Assembly (NCBI GenBank): GCA_037039925.1
Contig: JAXRKP010000818.1
Location: 122,501 to 186,500 of the forward strand
From: Doris montereyensis
Lineage: Eukaryota; Mollusca; Gastropoda; Nudibranchia; Dorididae
Reading direction: 5' to 3'
Length of the DNA: 64,000 bases
Below are positions 1 to 12,240 of this stretch, one piece after another. The first letter of the stretch is position 1. The number at the start of each line of letters is the position of its first letter. The position numbers and the translations under genes were made by a program. The notes beneath the pieces are model-generated. The model was given only the letters and a program-made list of their open reading frames with translations. It did not search any database and was not told where the DNA came from.

Positions 1-229
1 AAGAAATGATAGAGAGTGAATGAAAGGAAGTATCAATCAAGGCAAAAATTTACACTGAAGGTATGAAATGTATATAAATTACAAATATATCGATGCAATA
101 AGGGAACAGAGTAAACAACTTATCTGAAATTTCGAGAAAAAATTCAAGTTATCACTAGCTGATGCTTTCCAAGGTATCGAAGTCTTAAGTATTTTCTCTC
201 TCTCTCTCTCTATTTCTGTCCTTCTCTCT

Positions 230-500
230 ATCTCCTTCTCACATTTTATTACTTACTTATTTTCATATTTTTTATTTAATTCTAGATCTGAACCTTCCAC
301 TCTCGCTCATTCTCCACACCCCCCCCTCTACTACGTTTTTTTATCATCACTGTCTTTTTCTTTCTTTCTTTCTTTCTCCTTTATGTTTTTCTTTTCTGAC
401 ATCACATTGTGTGATGCCTGAGTTAGTAATGTTAGATCTAGATTCTAGATATTTCTCTTTTGTTGTCTGACGAAGGGTTAAACACGAAACGTCACGTGTT
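230..500. repeat. Dispersed repeat, copy A
   Basis: About 270 bp that recur at 4590-4830. Shared landmarks in the same order are a (CT)n start, TTTTATTACT, CCACTCTCGCTCATTCT, a C-run, CTGTCTTTTTCTTTC, CTGACATCACATTGTG and TGTCTGACGAAGGGTTA. No coding capacity is seen. The repeat is unclassified. The CTGACGA...GAAAC string near 466-490 recalls the hammerhead-ribozyme core found in Penelope-like elements, but I did not establish a fold. Confidence 0.7.
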
Positions 501-589
501 CCTTCTGTCTTTATTGGTGTAGTTGTCATTTATTGTCAAATTTCACCTTTGACTTCACTCCACTGTGGCTCCTTCGTATAATATATATA

Positions 590-642
590 ATAGCAGTAGT
601 AGCAGCAGCAATAGTAGTAGTACTAGTAGAAAAAAAGTAGAG

Positions 643-703
<61 letters not shown>

Positions 704-1287
704 AAGTGGCAGTGGTGGCAGCAGTAGTAGTAGTAGTAGTAATAGTAGTAGCAGCAGCAGCAGTACAGTAGCGATAGTTATGATAGGTAATAGCATCAGC
801 AGCAATAGTAGTAGTAGTAGTGGTCAGTAGTAGTAGTGGTAGTCACAGTAGTGGTAGATGTTGGTGGTAGTGGGAGAAAGTGGTATTTATAGAAAAGAGA
901 TCTCTAGTGGCAGTGAAAGAGTGGTGGTGGTAGTGGGTGGTGGTGGTAGTAGTAGTAGCAGTAGCAGCAGCAGCAGAGCAGTGGCAGCAGTAGTCAAAAG
1001 TGGTGGGAGTAATGTCATTTGCAGAGAGAGATAGCAGTTACAGATTAGTAGTGGTGGTGGAAGTGGTGGTGGTGGAGTGGTGGTGGAGTGGAGCAGCAGC
1101 AGTAGTGGTGGCAGCAGCAGTGGACAGCAGTGAATGGCACCAACAGATTAAGCAGTGGTGGTAAATAGAATGGTACCAGCAGCAGCAGTAGTAGAGCAGC
1201 AGTGGCAGTATTGCAGAGTGGTGGTGGTGGCAGCAGCAGAGCAGGTGGATACGAACAAACAGGCAGTGGTGGTGGTGGCAGTGGTGG

Positions 1288-1330
<43 letters not shown>

Positions 1331-1445
1331 GGTGGTGGCAGCAGTGGGGGCAGCAGCTCCAGCTCTCTCTCTCTGGTCTTTCTGGTAGTAGTCTCTCTCT
1401 GGTGGTGGTGGTGGTGATGGTGGTGGTGGTGGCAGCAGCAGCAGC

Positions 1446-1478
<33 letters not shown>

Positions 1479-1530
1479 GGCAGTAGTCAGCAGCGGTCTC
1501 TGTGGTAACCAGCAGCAACAGCAGTGTCAG

Positions 1531-1564
<34 letters not shown>

Positions 1565-1783
1565 GGCAGCAGCAGTGGTACTCAACCAGCAGCAGCAGCA
1601 GCAGCAGCAGCAGTGGTAGCGGTGGTGGGCAGTGTGGTGGTAGTGGCAATCCTCAGCAGCAGCAGCAGTGGCAGCAGTAGTAGTGGCAGTGGCAGCAGCA
1701 GTGGTCGGCAGCAGCAGCAATTATATTGGTGGTGGCAGCAGCAGCAGCAGTGGTGGTGGTGGTGGCAGTAGTGGTGGTGGTGG

Positions 1784-1820
<37 letters not shown>

Positions 1821-2278
1821 TCAGCAGCAGTGGCAGTGGCAGTAGTGGTAGTGGTAAGCAGCAGTGGTGGTGGCAGTGGCAGCAGTGGTGGCAGCAGCAG
1901 TGGTGGCACCTGAGTGACAGTGGCAGCAGCAGTCGAGTAGCAGCAGCAGTGAGTAGCAGCAGCAGCAGCAGCAGCAGTCAAAGCAGTGGTGGTGGCAGTA
2001 GTAGCATTAGCAGCAGCATATCAGTATTTGTAGCCCATTCCCAGTAGCAGTAGCAGCAGGTGGTAGCAGCAGCAGCAGTAGTGGTGGCAGTGGCAACAGC
2101 AGCAGCAGCAGCAGTGGTGGTGGTGGTAGCAGTAGTGGCAGTGGTGCAGCAGGTGGTGGCCCCAGCAGCAGCAGTGGTAGGTGTGGTAATGGCAGCAGTG
2201 GTAATAGCAATTCAAACAGCAGTGGTGGCAGCAGTGGTAGTAGCAGCAGCAGCAGTGGTGCAGCAGCGGTGGCAGCAT

Positions 2279-2316
<38 letters not shown>

Positions 2317-2768
2317 CAGTGGTGGTGGTAGTAATAATAATAATAATAATAATAATTGTTGGCAGCAGTGGTGGTAGCAGCAGCAGCAGCAGTGGTAACA
2401 GCAGCAGCAGTGGCAGCAGCAGTGGTGGTGGCAGTAGTAGCAGTGGTAGCAGTCTTAGCAGCAGTGGTGGTGGTGGGTGGTTGTGGTGGTAGTGGCAGTG
2501 GTGGTGTGGTGGCAGCAGTGGTGGTGGTGGTGGCAGTAGCAGTAGCAGTGGTATCGTTTTGCAGCAGTGGCAGCAGCAGCAGTGGCAGTAGTAGTAGCAG
2601 CAGCAGCAGCAGCAGCAGTAGCAGCAGCAGCAGTAGTAGCAGTGGCAGTAGTTGCAGTGGTAGCAGCAGCAGCAGCAGTAGCAGCAGTAGTAGTAGTAGT
2701 AGTAGTGCCAGTGGTGGTAGCAGTGGTGGTCAAAGTGGTGGAAGTGAGTAGTAGTAGTAGTAGTAGAA
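590..2768. repeat. Giant compound trinucleotide array (AGT/AGC/GTG)
   Basis: About 2.2 kb made almost wholly of AGT, AGC (CAG) and GTG triplets in interleaved blocks, with short breaks such as the ATA run near 2331-2355. Every frame on both strands is open for long stretches and gives Ser, Ala, Val, Leu, Cys, Gln or His runs. Those open frames follow from the triplet period and are not evidence of a gene. No splice-flanked unique coding sequence adjoins it. Confidence 0.95.
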
Positions 2769-2819
2769 TGAGTAGTAGAAAAGAGAGCAATGCAATAAAA
2801 AAGTAACAGTGTGTTCATG

Positions 2820-3125
2820 TCCTCTTACTGGAGAGGTGTAAATGGTTTTAAATGGTGTATCAAAGGTCCATGTCTTATTTTGAAATGTTAAACTGGTCCA
2901 TGCTCCTTCGTTTTGATATGAAGACATTTGCAGAAGGGACGATAGAGGACAGGAGGAGACATTGAATTTAATCATTATGTTACACCTATATCGCTGGTCC
3001 CAGTCTTACTCCTTGTTCTTTGTTTATACAAGTTAGTAAAATGCATTTAGATCTTCGTATGTGTTCAACATGTAAATATATTAATCTGTATATCTGTCTC
3101 TCTGTCTACTTTTATCTGTCTGATG
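2820..3125. other. No feature seen
   Basis: Unique-looking sequence between the triplet array and a SINE fragment. I see no supported gene or repeat. Confidence 0.5.
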
Positions 3126-3129
3126 GTCT

Positions 3130-3312
3130 AGGAGACTCTCTGAGTCGGAGGCAAGGTGTGTCCTCTCTCATCCCGAAGGTCATGGGATCAAGCCCACCGA
3201 CATTTGGAAAATTTTCTCGAGTTTGTGTGTAAATCTCCACTGTTGGTGGATCGACACTTTGTCTCATCGAGAGACGGACAATAAAAAGGAGGCCCCGTGT
3301 GAGAGAGACCAC
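3130..3312 (+). mobile_element. SINE family 1, diverged fragment
   Basis: The tRNA-like head (GAGGCAAGGTGT... then a B-box-like GGGATCAAGCCC) is followed by the body words GTGGATCGACAC and GGACAATAAAAAGGAGGCCC. These are the reverse complement of the family 1 copies at 32951-33263 and elsewhere. It is truncated at the 3' end. Confidence 0.65.
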
Positions 3313-4385
3313 GGAATATGAGAGAGTTAGAGATCAGTACGGGTTACAGTGCAAGATGGAGGGAAAATCCAAGGGAAAAGGGAGATCATTCAAGGTATGG
3401 ATGTGGTTAAATATAAATCAACCAAATCAAATACCAAATAAATCAATCCAATCAAATGAAATCAAGCAAATAGCCTGGCTATTGACCATTGAAATAAATC
3501 AACAAACCTTGGGGTTTACTTTTTTTCCTTAGAGAGTTAGAGAGGCGTTGATACGTGTGTACTGAGTGTCCTTTGTGACAGAGAATGATAATAACAATAA
3601 TAATAATAGGAGAGAAGGAAGAGCAATCTCTTGAATAGTTGACGACGAGTCAACGAGAAGGTTAAGCAATTCACATTTCTATCGTAACATTTCTCAATAT
3701 ACTTTCTGAAAACAAACTTTCGAAAATTGAATATAAAAATTTACATGGACATTAAATCACAGCATTACTGCTTTGATAAATCATTGATTTGATGCATTAC
3801 AAACTTTGATGCATTACTTGTTCTGTCTTTAATACATTACTGATTTGATGCATTATGCTTGATACATACTACAGCCTGAATAAAACAAAGTGTACTTTAT
3901 CAAAGGAGTGTTGGGTTGTTCCCTTTTTCTCGTTCCATAAAAGTCAATAGGATAAGGATTTAATTTCCTTTCCCGTCAATTGACCTTCACTGTCATTTCA
4001 GACAAGGGCGTAATATCTTTAGTTGTCGGTGCCTGGAACCACTGTTAGAATTGGTTTAAAATATAATGTATTTTAATTTTAAACATTGGCAACCTGTGGA
4101 TTTGCTTACCAAAGCATTCAAATTGCAACTCTTTCTACACCAATGTAATCAAAGTACAAAATGTCCTTTATATGGCGACTTATCATTTTTAAAACATTAT
4201 TTGGTTTTTAAAAATCGCAGATAAACCATCTCTTCCCTTTATGAATGTAAACATTTGTAATTTTTCATTTCTCCATTTGGTGAAACCTCACCTATGTACT
4301 TGACACCTTCAACTGTACATGTCACTTGTCTATAAAAAGGTTCAATCAATTAAACAGATAGATGAAACTGTTTATCTACTTTTTA
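3313..4385. other. AT-rich intergenic DNA, no gene seen
   Basis: Short imperfect repeats occur around 3770-3860 (GATGCATTAC repeated with ACTTTGAT/TTGATTTG spacers). Nothing else is supported. Confidence 0.5.
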
Positions 4386-4388
4386 TCT

Positions 4389-4582
<194 letters not shown>

Positions 4583-4589
4583 TATCTAT

Positions 4590-4830
4590 CTTCTTCTATC
4601 TCATCTTTTATTACTACTTATTTTCATATTTTTATCATTCTAGATATCTTCCACTCTCGCTCATTCTTCACACCCCCCTTCTACGTTTCTTATCATACTG
4701 TCTTTTTCTTTCTTTCTTTCATCTTTATGTTTTTCTTCTGACATCACATTGTGTGATGCCTGAGATAGTACTTAGATCTAGATTTCTGATATTTCTCGTT
4801 TGTTGTCTGACGAAGGGTTATACTCGAATC
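4590..4830. repeat. Dispersed repeat, copy B
   Basis: Second copy of 230-500, shorter by several small deletions. In this copy the GAAAC of copy A reads GAATC, so the hammerhead-like core is broken. Confidence 0.7.
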
Positions 4831-5101
4831 TATCATCTTCTTTATTATATATTGTCATTCATATGTCTGCCACTGTCATCAAGGAGAATTGTTTAAATAT
4901 CAGTTATGTTTTCTATAGTATCTGTCTTGTGCTTTCCATTCACCTCGACTCAACACTTCACGATTTCTATTATCTTCATCCCTTTGTCTTTATCCATCTT
5001 CTATAATAGAAACTTTCTTTCTCCTTACCATTTTGTTTACCTGCCTTTCTGATGAATATGTCTGCCTTTAAACATTTTTTATGAGGAAAGAATGTGTGAT
5101 A

Positions 5102-5231
5102 TCAGCCAGAGCAGCAGCATTTGAAAAGAGCAGAGCAGCAGCAGCAGCATTTCTCTTTTGTTGAGAGCAGCAGCAGAGCAGCAGCAGAGCAGCAGCAGCA
5201 GCGAAACAGCAGTCAGCAGTGTTTAGCAGAG

Positions 5232-5278
<47 letters not shown>

Positions 5279-5520
5279 GAGAGAGAGCAGAGCAGTCAGA
5301 ATTTCAGCCACTGTATTGTTTTCACACTAATATTGTTCGTTTATTGTTTTCACACTAATAATGTTTCAGTTCATCCACTAATATTGTGCAGCAGTTTGTC
5401 TTGCTGTTTTTGTCACTCTGAGATGACAGCACGGGTGACGTGAGCGCTTGTCAGCAGCAGCAGCAGCAGCAGCTCGATCTTTTATCGGCTGAAGCAGCAG
5501 CAGCAGCACAGCATAAGCAG
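5102..5520. repeat. CAG-rich array
   Basis: Clusters of AGC/CAG triplets mixed with AGAG at 5102-5295, and again at 5450-5515. The Gln, Ala or Ser runs in its reading frames are by-products of the repeat. Confidence 0.9.
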
Positions 5521-5924
5521 AACTAGTGGTATAAATATGGATGCATAGCATTCAGAAACAAGCTTGTCTCGATACACTCCGAATTCATGTCTCTGCAGCG
5601 TTAAATATATTCTGTTCTGTCTCTGACACAAAATACTGTTTTCCAAACAAATGGACTTGTGCGATTTTCGATTTTCAGTGACGATATAATAATCAGAATT
5701 AACACACACAACGCTTTGGGTGACTCGATCTTCCCATATCCTGGATGGGAATGTCTGTAAATTAAAGAACTAATAAAATTTATTTTCGCTTGTCCTGGGA
5801 TACCTCACTGTATGGGTTATACACAGCAATCACACATTTGTGATCTTCCGAAAAATATAGGTCAAAATAGGCGATTGCAAAAATTAGTAAAAGAAAATAA
5901 ATTATAACACTTTGTAGTTCTTAC

Positions 5925-6070
5925 CCATTCATCTTTATCTGCATAGTCCACCAAGAAAGCTGAATGCCATTGACAAAGTGAAATTGCATCTGATCTTCTC
6001 AGTTTTTTATCGTATATGAAGTAGCAACGTTGATGTCTCTCTTTCCATCCATATGGACACAGGGCAAAAG
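5925..6070 (-). CDS. Orphan exon of a C-type lectin-like protein
   Basis: On the minus strand, 146 nt encode a segment with CPYGW, then CYF, then a SLC cysteine and ending at DEW. This is the usual order of the first half of a C-type lectin fold: Cys-Pro-x-Gly-Trp, Cys-Tyr, a hydrophobic residue before the next Cys, then an acidic stretch. The exon is bounded by an AAG acceptor after a pyrimidine-rich stretch and by a strong donor (TGG|GTAAGA). It starts with 2 nt of a split codon and ends in phase 0. The sugar-binding half of the domain and a signal peptide would lie on other exons, which I could not find on either side among the microsatellites. It may be a real exon of a gene with long introns or a stranded fragment. 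Confidence 0.6.
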
Positions 6071-6179
6071 CTTTATTTGAAGAGGGGGGAAAGACAGAGG
6101 CGAAAAAACAACAACTTTGAGGCGCATGTAATGTCAACAACAGAGAAATAAAATATTAACCGAACATGAGCAATGACAT

Positions 6180-6401
6180 ATAGATAGATTACTAAATAGG
6201 TGGGTAAATACATGTACGGATTGATGGATGGATTAGATAGATAAATGAATAGATAGATATCTGGATATATATATAGGTAGTATAGGGCCTAACTAATTGT
6301 AATGGTGACGAGACGCTGATATATATATATGAGTCTGTCTGAGAAGAACATATATAGAGATATATGGTAGATAGATGATAGATGATAGATAGATAGATAG
6401 C

Positions 6402-6470
<69 letters not shown>

Positions 6471-6639
6471 GCAGTAGATATATATAGTAGCAGTACAGTA
6501 TATAGCAGTAGCATATACATATATAGCAATAGCAGCAGATATATATAGCAGTAGCAGTAGCAAAGATACATAGATAGCATAGCATAGCAGTAGCATAGAT
6601 AGATACATAGCAGCAGCAGATAGATAGATAGATAGATAG

Positions 6640-6676
<37 letters not shown>

Positions 6677-6905
6677 TAGATAGATAGATAGACAGAAAGC
6701 ATAGTTTAGTGGATAGATAGATATAGATATATTCTTAGATAAATAGATAGATAGATAGATAGATAATTGAAAGATAGATAGATAGATGGATAATATAGAT
6801 TCTTAGAGAGATCAAATTGAAAGGAAAAAGTAGACAGAGTGTAAATACAGTACATATTGATAGATCGATCAGATAGATAGATGAATAGATAGGATTCGCT
6901 CTGAA
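6180..6905. repeat. GATA/TAGCAG microsatellite complex
   Basis: Several GATA tracts (longest about 6402-6470, others at 6620-6690 and 6740-6790), separated by TAGCAG and ATATAGCAG units. The IYLS-type open frames on the minus strand are repeat artefacts. Confidence 0.95.
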
Positions 6906-7221
6906 TATCTTTATGCATTGAGGATTTTATTAATATTCTCTCCTTTATCAAAAGTGTTGCTCAGAAAGATTAATCAATGAAAAACGAGCAAACCCACCCT
7001 TTCACCCCCCAATTTCTTATTTCACACGATCTGGAAGAGCGGTCTTCAAAAAATGTAGTAGAGAAAGAAATATAGGAGATCCTTCTTGCCTTGGTCTCTT
7101 CTGCTTTTATGAGAACGTGATACATGCTGCAAGATTGCTGTTGTTGGTAATGTTGTTGTTATTTACTACCATCATTATCTTAATATCATTCTACATCTTA
7201 TATTTAACCCATACTCTTCTA

Positions 7222-7503
7222 GATGTATGTATGTAAATATGTACGTATGCGTGTCTGTATGTAGGTTTGTATGTGTGATTGCATGTGTGTGTGTATATGT
7301 ATGTATGTATTTATGTATGCATGTATGTATGTGTGTGTATGAATGTATGTATGTATGTATCTATGTATGTATGTATGCATGTTTGTATGTCTGTATGTAT
7401 GTATGTATGTATGTATGTATGTATGTATGTATGTATGTATGTATGTATGTATGTATGTATGTATGCATGTATGTATGTATGCATGTATGTATGTATGTAT
7501 TAT
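7222..7503. repeat. (GTAT)n tetranucleotide microsatellite
   Basis: About 280 bp of GTAT units. The start is degenerate (GTGT, GCAT variants) and the centre pure. It is open in several frames only because of its period. Confidence 0.95.
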
Positions 7504-7720
7504 GTACATGTATTCAAATTTCCCTAATAATTTCAGGTACCATACAATTGTAACTTTTAATTGTAACTTAATATGTAACCTCTTATGAAACAACTTTACT
7601 TTTGAATCTTAGTCATTTATTAGTTATATACAAACTACGTTATATTTCTATACCTTATATTTTAACTACTGATGTGATCAAAATGATGTGCCAATGCTGA
7701 CAATAACGTTACTATATACT

Positions 7721-7736
7721 ATTGTTATTATTATTA

Positions 7737-7812
<76 letters not shown>

Positions 7813-7945
7813 CAGTAGTAGTAGCAGTAGTAGCAGTAGTAGTAGCAGAGTAGCAGCAGCAGTAGTAGTAGTAGTAGTAGTAGTAGTAGCAGTAGCAGTA
7901 GCAGCAGCAGTAGCAGCAGTAGCAGTAGCAGCAGTAGGAGCAGTA
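7721..7945. repeat. ATT then AGT/AGC trinucleotide array
   Basis: About 16 ATT triplets change abruptly to AGT and then to mixed AGC/AGT. It is a smaller version of the 590-2768 array. Confidence 0.95.
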
Positions 7946-8054
7946 TGTACATTTTACGCAAGTGTTAACCCTTTTTTTAAGATATCTTCTTTAGAGTGTG
8001 ACACTGACAGAATGTACACATTCGTCTGCTCACGTAGCCGCGTGATAGATATAT

Positions 8055-8055
<1 letters not shown>

Positions 8056-8135
<80 letters not shown>
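8056..8135. repeat. (GA)n microsatellite
   Basis: About 40 uninterrupted GA units. Confidence 0.97.
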
Positions 8136-8138
<3 letters not shown>

Positions 8139-8139
8139 A

Positions 8140-9300
8140 AATAATGTGGAAATTTCAACTATAGTCGTTTGACAGACTATCAAAGAAAATGTATAGACGT
8201 CCGTTCATTCACTGAGGGGATGTCAAAAGCGGATATCAGCCTTCGTTATGACAGTAGTTAACAAACGGTCCAGTCTAACTCCACCAAGAGAACAGCACTT
8301 ATTATAATAAGATTGTATTCTAAAAGATGAAGGCCTGATAGGTCTTAAACGGCGGATAAAGGAGTTAAAGCTTGGCTCAGCAGTTGTCGGCCTGTTACCA
8401 TCGCTTTATTAAATAATCTTGGTGATCGTAATCAGGAGTGACGCGATTCTATCGTCCCGCTTTGTGCACATTAAAGTAATGTGTCTTTTAAAACAAAACC
8501 ACAAAGGACAGAGACCTCACAATGCGAAATAAAGGACAAAGCTATAATTCAAAACGGTAAATTATTATTTTTAATGTATCTTCAACAATAATAAGGCGTT
8601 TAAAACGATGAATGACAAATGAACGAACGTGTTTCAAACCTCAAAAAGAATATAATAATAGAAAACTTGTTTGAGGAAAAAAATAATGAAAAAATCGATG
8701 ACAGGAGGAACGGGTCCATCGGGAAGCGTTTAGGGCACTCTTCTACAACAAATCACGATGAAGATCAGCTTCGCTTCAACTGACCCAATTTGAAGCTGTT
8801 AGTGTTATCAATGCCGAACTAAGGATCTCGTTGTGTTGTTTTATGTACATGTAGCATGCATGAATGCATGCGATAATTAATTGTAATACCTGGTGCTATA
8901 ATTTTACTATAAAACCATTGTTTGTAGTCTACTGGTTTACATCACTACACTACGCTTTCCTAAGATTTCTAAAGTAAGATGGCAAAACACGTAGATCTAA
9001 CATAATAATAACTATATCCCGTAACTCAGGCGGTGTCATGGATTAGATTTGTTTGCCACTTTTTCTCCAAATGGCCAGTTTTGGCCAACAATGTTCAGGC
9101 TGACCAAGCAGCAGTTATAGCAGCAGTAGCAGCACATCTTTTCATAATCAGTATCAACGTTGAATCAATGTGTCGTGTGAATAGTGTGATAGTGATATCG
9201 ATAGTGATGGTGATAACGAAATTACATTGACAGACTGCCATGGCGATGTAATGGACAAGTCATGGATAACTGTCTACGCGTTATCACACGCATACCGTAC
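8140..9300. other. Unique intergenic DNA, no gene seen
   Basis: I found no exon-like segment with flanking splice signals on either strand. Short open frames here lack recognisable similarity. Confidence 0.45.
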
Positions 9301-9301
9301 T

Positions 9302-9330
9302 GTCACACACACACACACACGCACACAGTA

Positions 9331-9361
<31 letters not shown>

Positions 9362-9412
9362 TCTCTCTCTCTCTCAATCTCCCACACACACACACGCACA
9401 CACACACACACA
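9302..9412. repeat. (CA)n/(CT)n microsatellite
   Basis: Three CA tracts separated by short CT tracts. Confidence 0.95.
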
Positions 9413-9601
9413 TACAAATCAGTCCAATACTCTCTTTATCTTGTTTACAATAAGGTTAAAGTTAAAACTGCATGCCTATAACTTCAAGAATACTAAGATT
9501 TTTAGTGTCTAGATTAGGGTGCTTGACACGTAAATAAAAGATGGGTGTATGACTTTGAGGAAACATCTATCATTTATATAATTATTTTTTTTGCTTTTTT
9601 A

Positions 9602-10379
9602 TTTGATTTTCTCCACATCCACAACTACGGTGATCTCGGGTTTTGTTTCATTTTTGGTATGATTTTTTCGAAAAACTGTTTTGTCCGGACTGTCCTGTAA
9701 ACAGCCAAGGGATCTTAATATGCGCAGAGTGTTGTGATTTGCACACGGGACCTCCTTTTACATCATCCGTCCCCGTGGACTAGCTGTCTACTCACCGACC
9801 TAATTCCACCAGGGATCGATTTTATTCGAATAAACACAAAAACATTTTTCAACATGTCGAGCATGAACCTACGACCTTTTAGTTGAGAGGCCAACACCAT
9901 GCCTCTAGACCAGTGTTCCTCAACAGGTGGGTCGCGAACCCCAGGGGGTCGCGAACGCGTTTCAGGGGGTCGCGAAGGTCCTCCGAAATTTTGATTTATT
10001 GCTCCATATTTCAATACAATATACATGTAATTTCGCAATCAGTTTTAATACGTTACGGTAATCTCTGTAGACTTATTTATAAAACATGTATTACATCAAT
10101 TACTTCCACATCTTGGCTATCGAATACATGTGTTATCTCTGAATGTGCATAATTATAATTTTGAATCAGTGCAGTTTTTATGCGGGCATGTTATGGAAAA
10201 TTGGGGTTGGATGGGACGATTTTACCGGTGTGGGTGTGTGTGCGGAGTGGGGAGGGGGGTCAGAGGAAAGGTGGGGGGGGAGATTCGGTGAGGGTTGGGG
10301 GGGTCGCGGTAAGGTAAAAAAATTTCGAAAGGGGGTCGCTAACTGAAACTAGTTTAGGAACACTGCTCTAGACCATAGA
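9602..10379 (-). mobile_element. SINE family 1 copy split by a hAT insertion
   Basis: In plus-strand order: the A/T-rich tail (TTTGATTTT...CCACATCCACAACTA), the body (AAACAGCCAAGGGATCTT, GACCTCCTTTT, CCGTCCCCGTGGACTAG), then the tRNA-like head (GTTGAGAGGCCAACACC...GCCTCTAGACCA...TAGAGTC). It runs on the minus strand. The head is interrupted at 9911-10365. Confidence 0.85.
9911..10365. mobile_element. hAT-type non-autonomous element (MITE)
   Basis: 455 bp with terminal inverted repeats CAGTGTTCCTCAAC (left) and CAGTGTTCCTAAAC (right, reverse complement). It is flanked by a perfect 8-bp duplication CTCTAGAC (9903-9910 and 10366-10373). An 8-bp duplication of NTCTAGAN form, CAGTG termini and subterminal GGGTCGCGA words are hallmarks of hAT/Charlie-like elements. 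There is no transposase inside. Confidence 0.88.
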
Positions 10380-10673
10380 GTCATTAACATTCTTACTCTT
10401 ACCTTTGCTTACGTCACGTAGCACTATTTGATATGTTCAGAATTGTGTCTGTTATTTGATTAGATTAACTTTGAAATGTATTTTGTTGTTTTTAGAAATG
10501 ATTTAGTGATGATTTCAAAGCAATTTTTGAAAGTTTGATTTAAAAAACAACTTTTTTACGATGTGCCCAATTAATTCTGTATGGAGCTTTTCTATACGAG
10601 ACTAGATTATTATTTGTAGATGGTGTTCTGTTTTTGTTTTTGAACCATGGGCGTACCGATATTTATATAAATC

Positions 10674-10950
10674 AAGACCATTACGGCCCATAGAGCCGAA
10701 ACGTATCCCGGTTTTTATAGCGTGAAGCGAAACATGTCATGATATACACTTTATGCACAGGACGCTAGTCTGCGCAGGTTTTTACTGCCCAAGCTAGTGC
10801 TTGTACCCCTTTTACACCTGGGATGAATGAGTAAATGCATGTAAAATAGCTTTCCACGGACCCCAACGTCGGACATAGCTTTGCTAGATTCGAACCCGGG
10901 ACCTCATAATCCCAAGTCCGACAGCCTAACCGCTCAGGCCACGGATGCCA
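10674..10950 (-). mobile_element. SINE family 2 copy
   Basis: The plus strand shows the body first (GGCCCATAGAGCCGAAACG, TATAGCGTGAAGCGAAAC, CAGGTTTTTACTGCCCAAG). The reversed tRNA-like head follows (GATTCGAACCCGGGACCTCA and CGCTCAGGCCACGGATGCC). A and B boxes are recognisable on the minus strand. The family also occurs at 35455, 40967 and 44102. Confidence 0.85.
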
Positions 10951-11539
10951 GCAGCGCCTACCAATCGTACGCGAGAAAAGAGGCGAGAGGAAAGCGAGAC
11001 GGTGAGGCAGGCAAAGGACGATTGACATGAATTTATCTCCCACCTAACACTGTGATAGTTATAATACACTCCCATATTATTATCATTAACACTAACAGCC
11101 TAACATCAATACGAAGACAAAAGAAACGCTGTCAGTTCATTGTGGTGATAAACAATACCAGATCAACCCTCATATTACGTGCTGTTCAAACGTCATCACA
11201 GCCTAGTTTAGGTTACCAAACCTCTTCTTACCCCACATAACGATAGGGTCAGCAGATAGATTCGCTTTACAATGTATTCAATTAATGACAGTTCTCTCTG
11301 TCGCTTTCTACCCTGTAGTACGAACCAGATATATGATTTTCTTTTTCTGTCTCTGTCTTTCTCTCCATCACAATTTGTGCCTCTTATGTATGTGTGAATA
11401 CAATGTATGTGCTGTGTGGCACTCTATCATTTTTTAAATTCTATTTTTAATTTTTGTTTAATGTTGGGTTTTTTAATCTGTGTATGTGAACAGTGAGTTT
11501 GGTCGATGGTAAACTTTATGTTAGTGTTAGATTTTGTGC

Positions 11540-11632
11540 TTTGTAATTTTATTGTGCGGATATGAATAATTGCCCTTCGGGGATGGTTACAAGTTTTTTT
11601 TTAATTGAATTGAATTTGAAATGATATATTAT
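11540..11632 (+). mobile_element. Possible LINE 3' tail
   Basis: TTGCCCTTCGGGGATGG followed by a T-run and (TTGAA)n, the kind of 3' end often left by truncated non-LTR retrotransposons. No coding part is present here. Confidence 0.35.
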
Positions 11633-11682
11633 TATCAACGCTACAAACATAATTCAACTTATAATATTATTTTTTTCCTCAG

Positions 11683-11785
11683 AGTGAATTAAGAGGAAAA
11701 AAACAAGATGAAAAACATGTGAAACAGTGAAAAAGGACAAAAGAAGAACCTACCAGTAGACCCCGTCAACCTTCCACGCAATCTT
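11683..11785. repeat. ACCTACCAGTAG repeat family, copy 1
   Basis: AGAGTGAATTAAGAGGAAAA, then a purine-rich stretch, then GAACCTACCAGTAGACC. The same order of words occurs in the cluster at 25.6-26.3 kb and near 32.3 kb. It is unclassified. Confidence 0.6.
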
Positions 11786-11967
11786 TAATTTGTACCTGTC
11801 TCGTATAATTGAATTTGTTTTTTCTTCTTGTTTGTGTATTAATGTAGCAAATAATGATGAACTTGCGATTATGGCTTTTAGTACATTGTTTTTATCTTGC
11901 CTAGAATCTAGAACGTCAAGGAATGTTTCAGATCAGATTCACATCGTGCACATATTGTGGCGTCCAC

Positions 11968-12240
11968 GGTTTGATTTGATTTTACCCACAATCCCAACTA
12001 TGGTGATCTGGGGGGTTTGGTAGGATTTTAATTTTGCCCTGACTGCCTTGTAAACAGCTATGGATCTTTACCCTGCACAGTGTTGTGACCTGCAGGCGAG
12101 GTCTCATTTTTATCGTCCGTATACAATGGGACTAGGTGTCGATCAACCTACCTGGAACATCGGGAGGAGGGGGGGGGGATTTTGATTTTACACGAAAAAA
12201 AAAACTCGAGAACATTTCTCACATACCGGATCAGTCACTG
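11968..12240 (-). mobile_element. SINE family 1 copy, truncated
   Basis: Tail and body words are in order (TTTGATTTGATTTTACCCAC, GTAAACAGCTATGGATCTTT, GGGACTAGGTGTCGATC). The tRNA-like head is lost after about 12240. Confidence 0.8.

Noticed and set aside
565..2818. Many long open frames giving poly-Ser, poly-Leu, poly-Cys/Tyr/His or poly-Ala
   Set aside because: They arise from a stop-free triplet repeat and appear in all frames on both strands, with no unique sequence or splice context.
7219..7593. Overlapping frames of YVCM or THTYIH repeats
   Set aside because: Produced by the (GTAT)n microsatellite.
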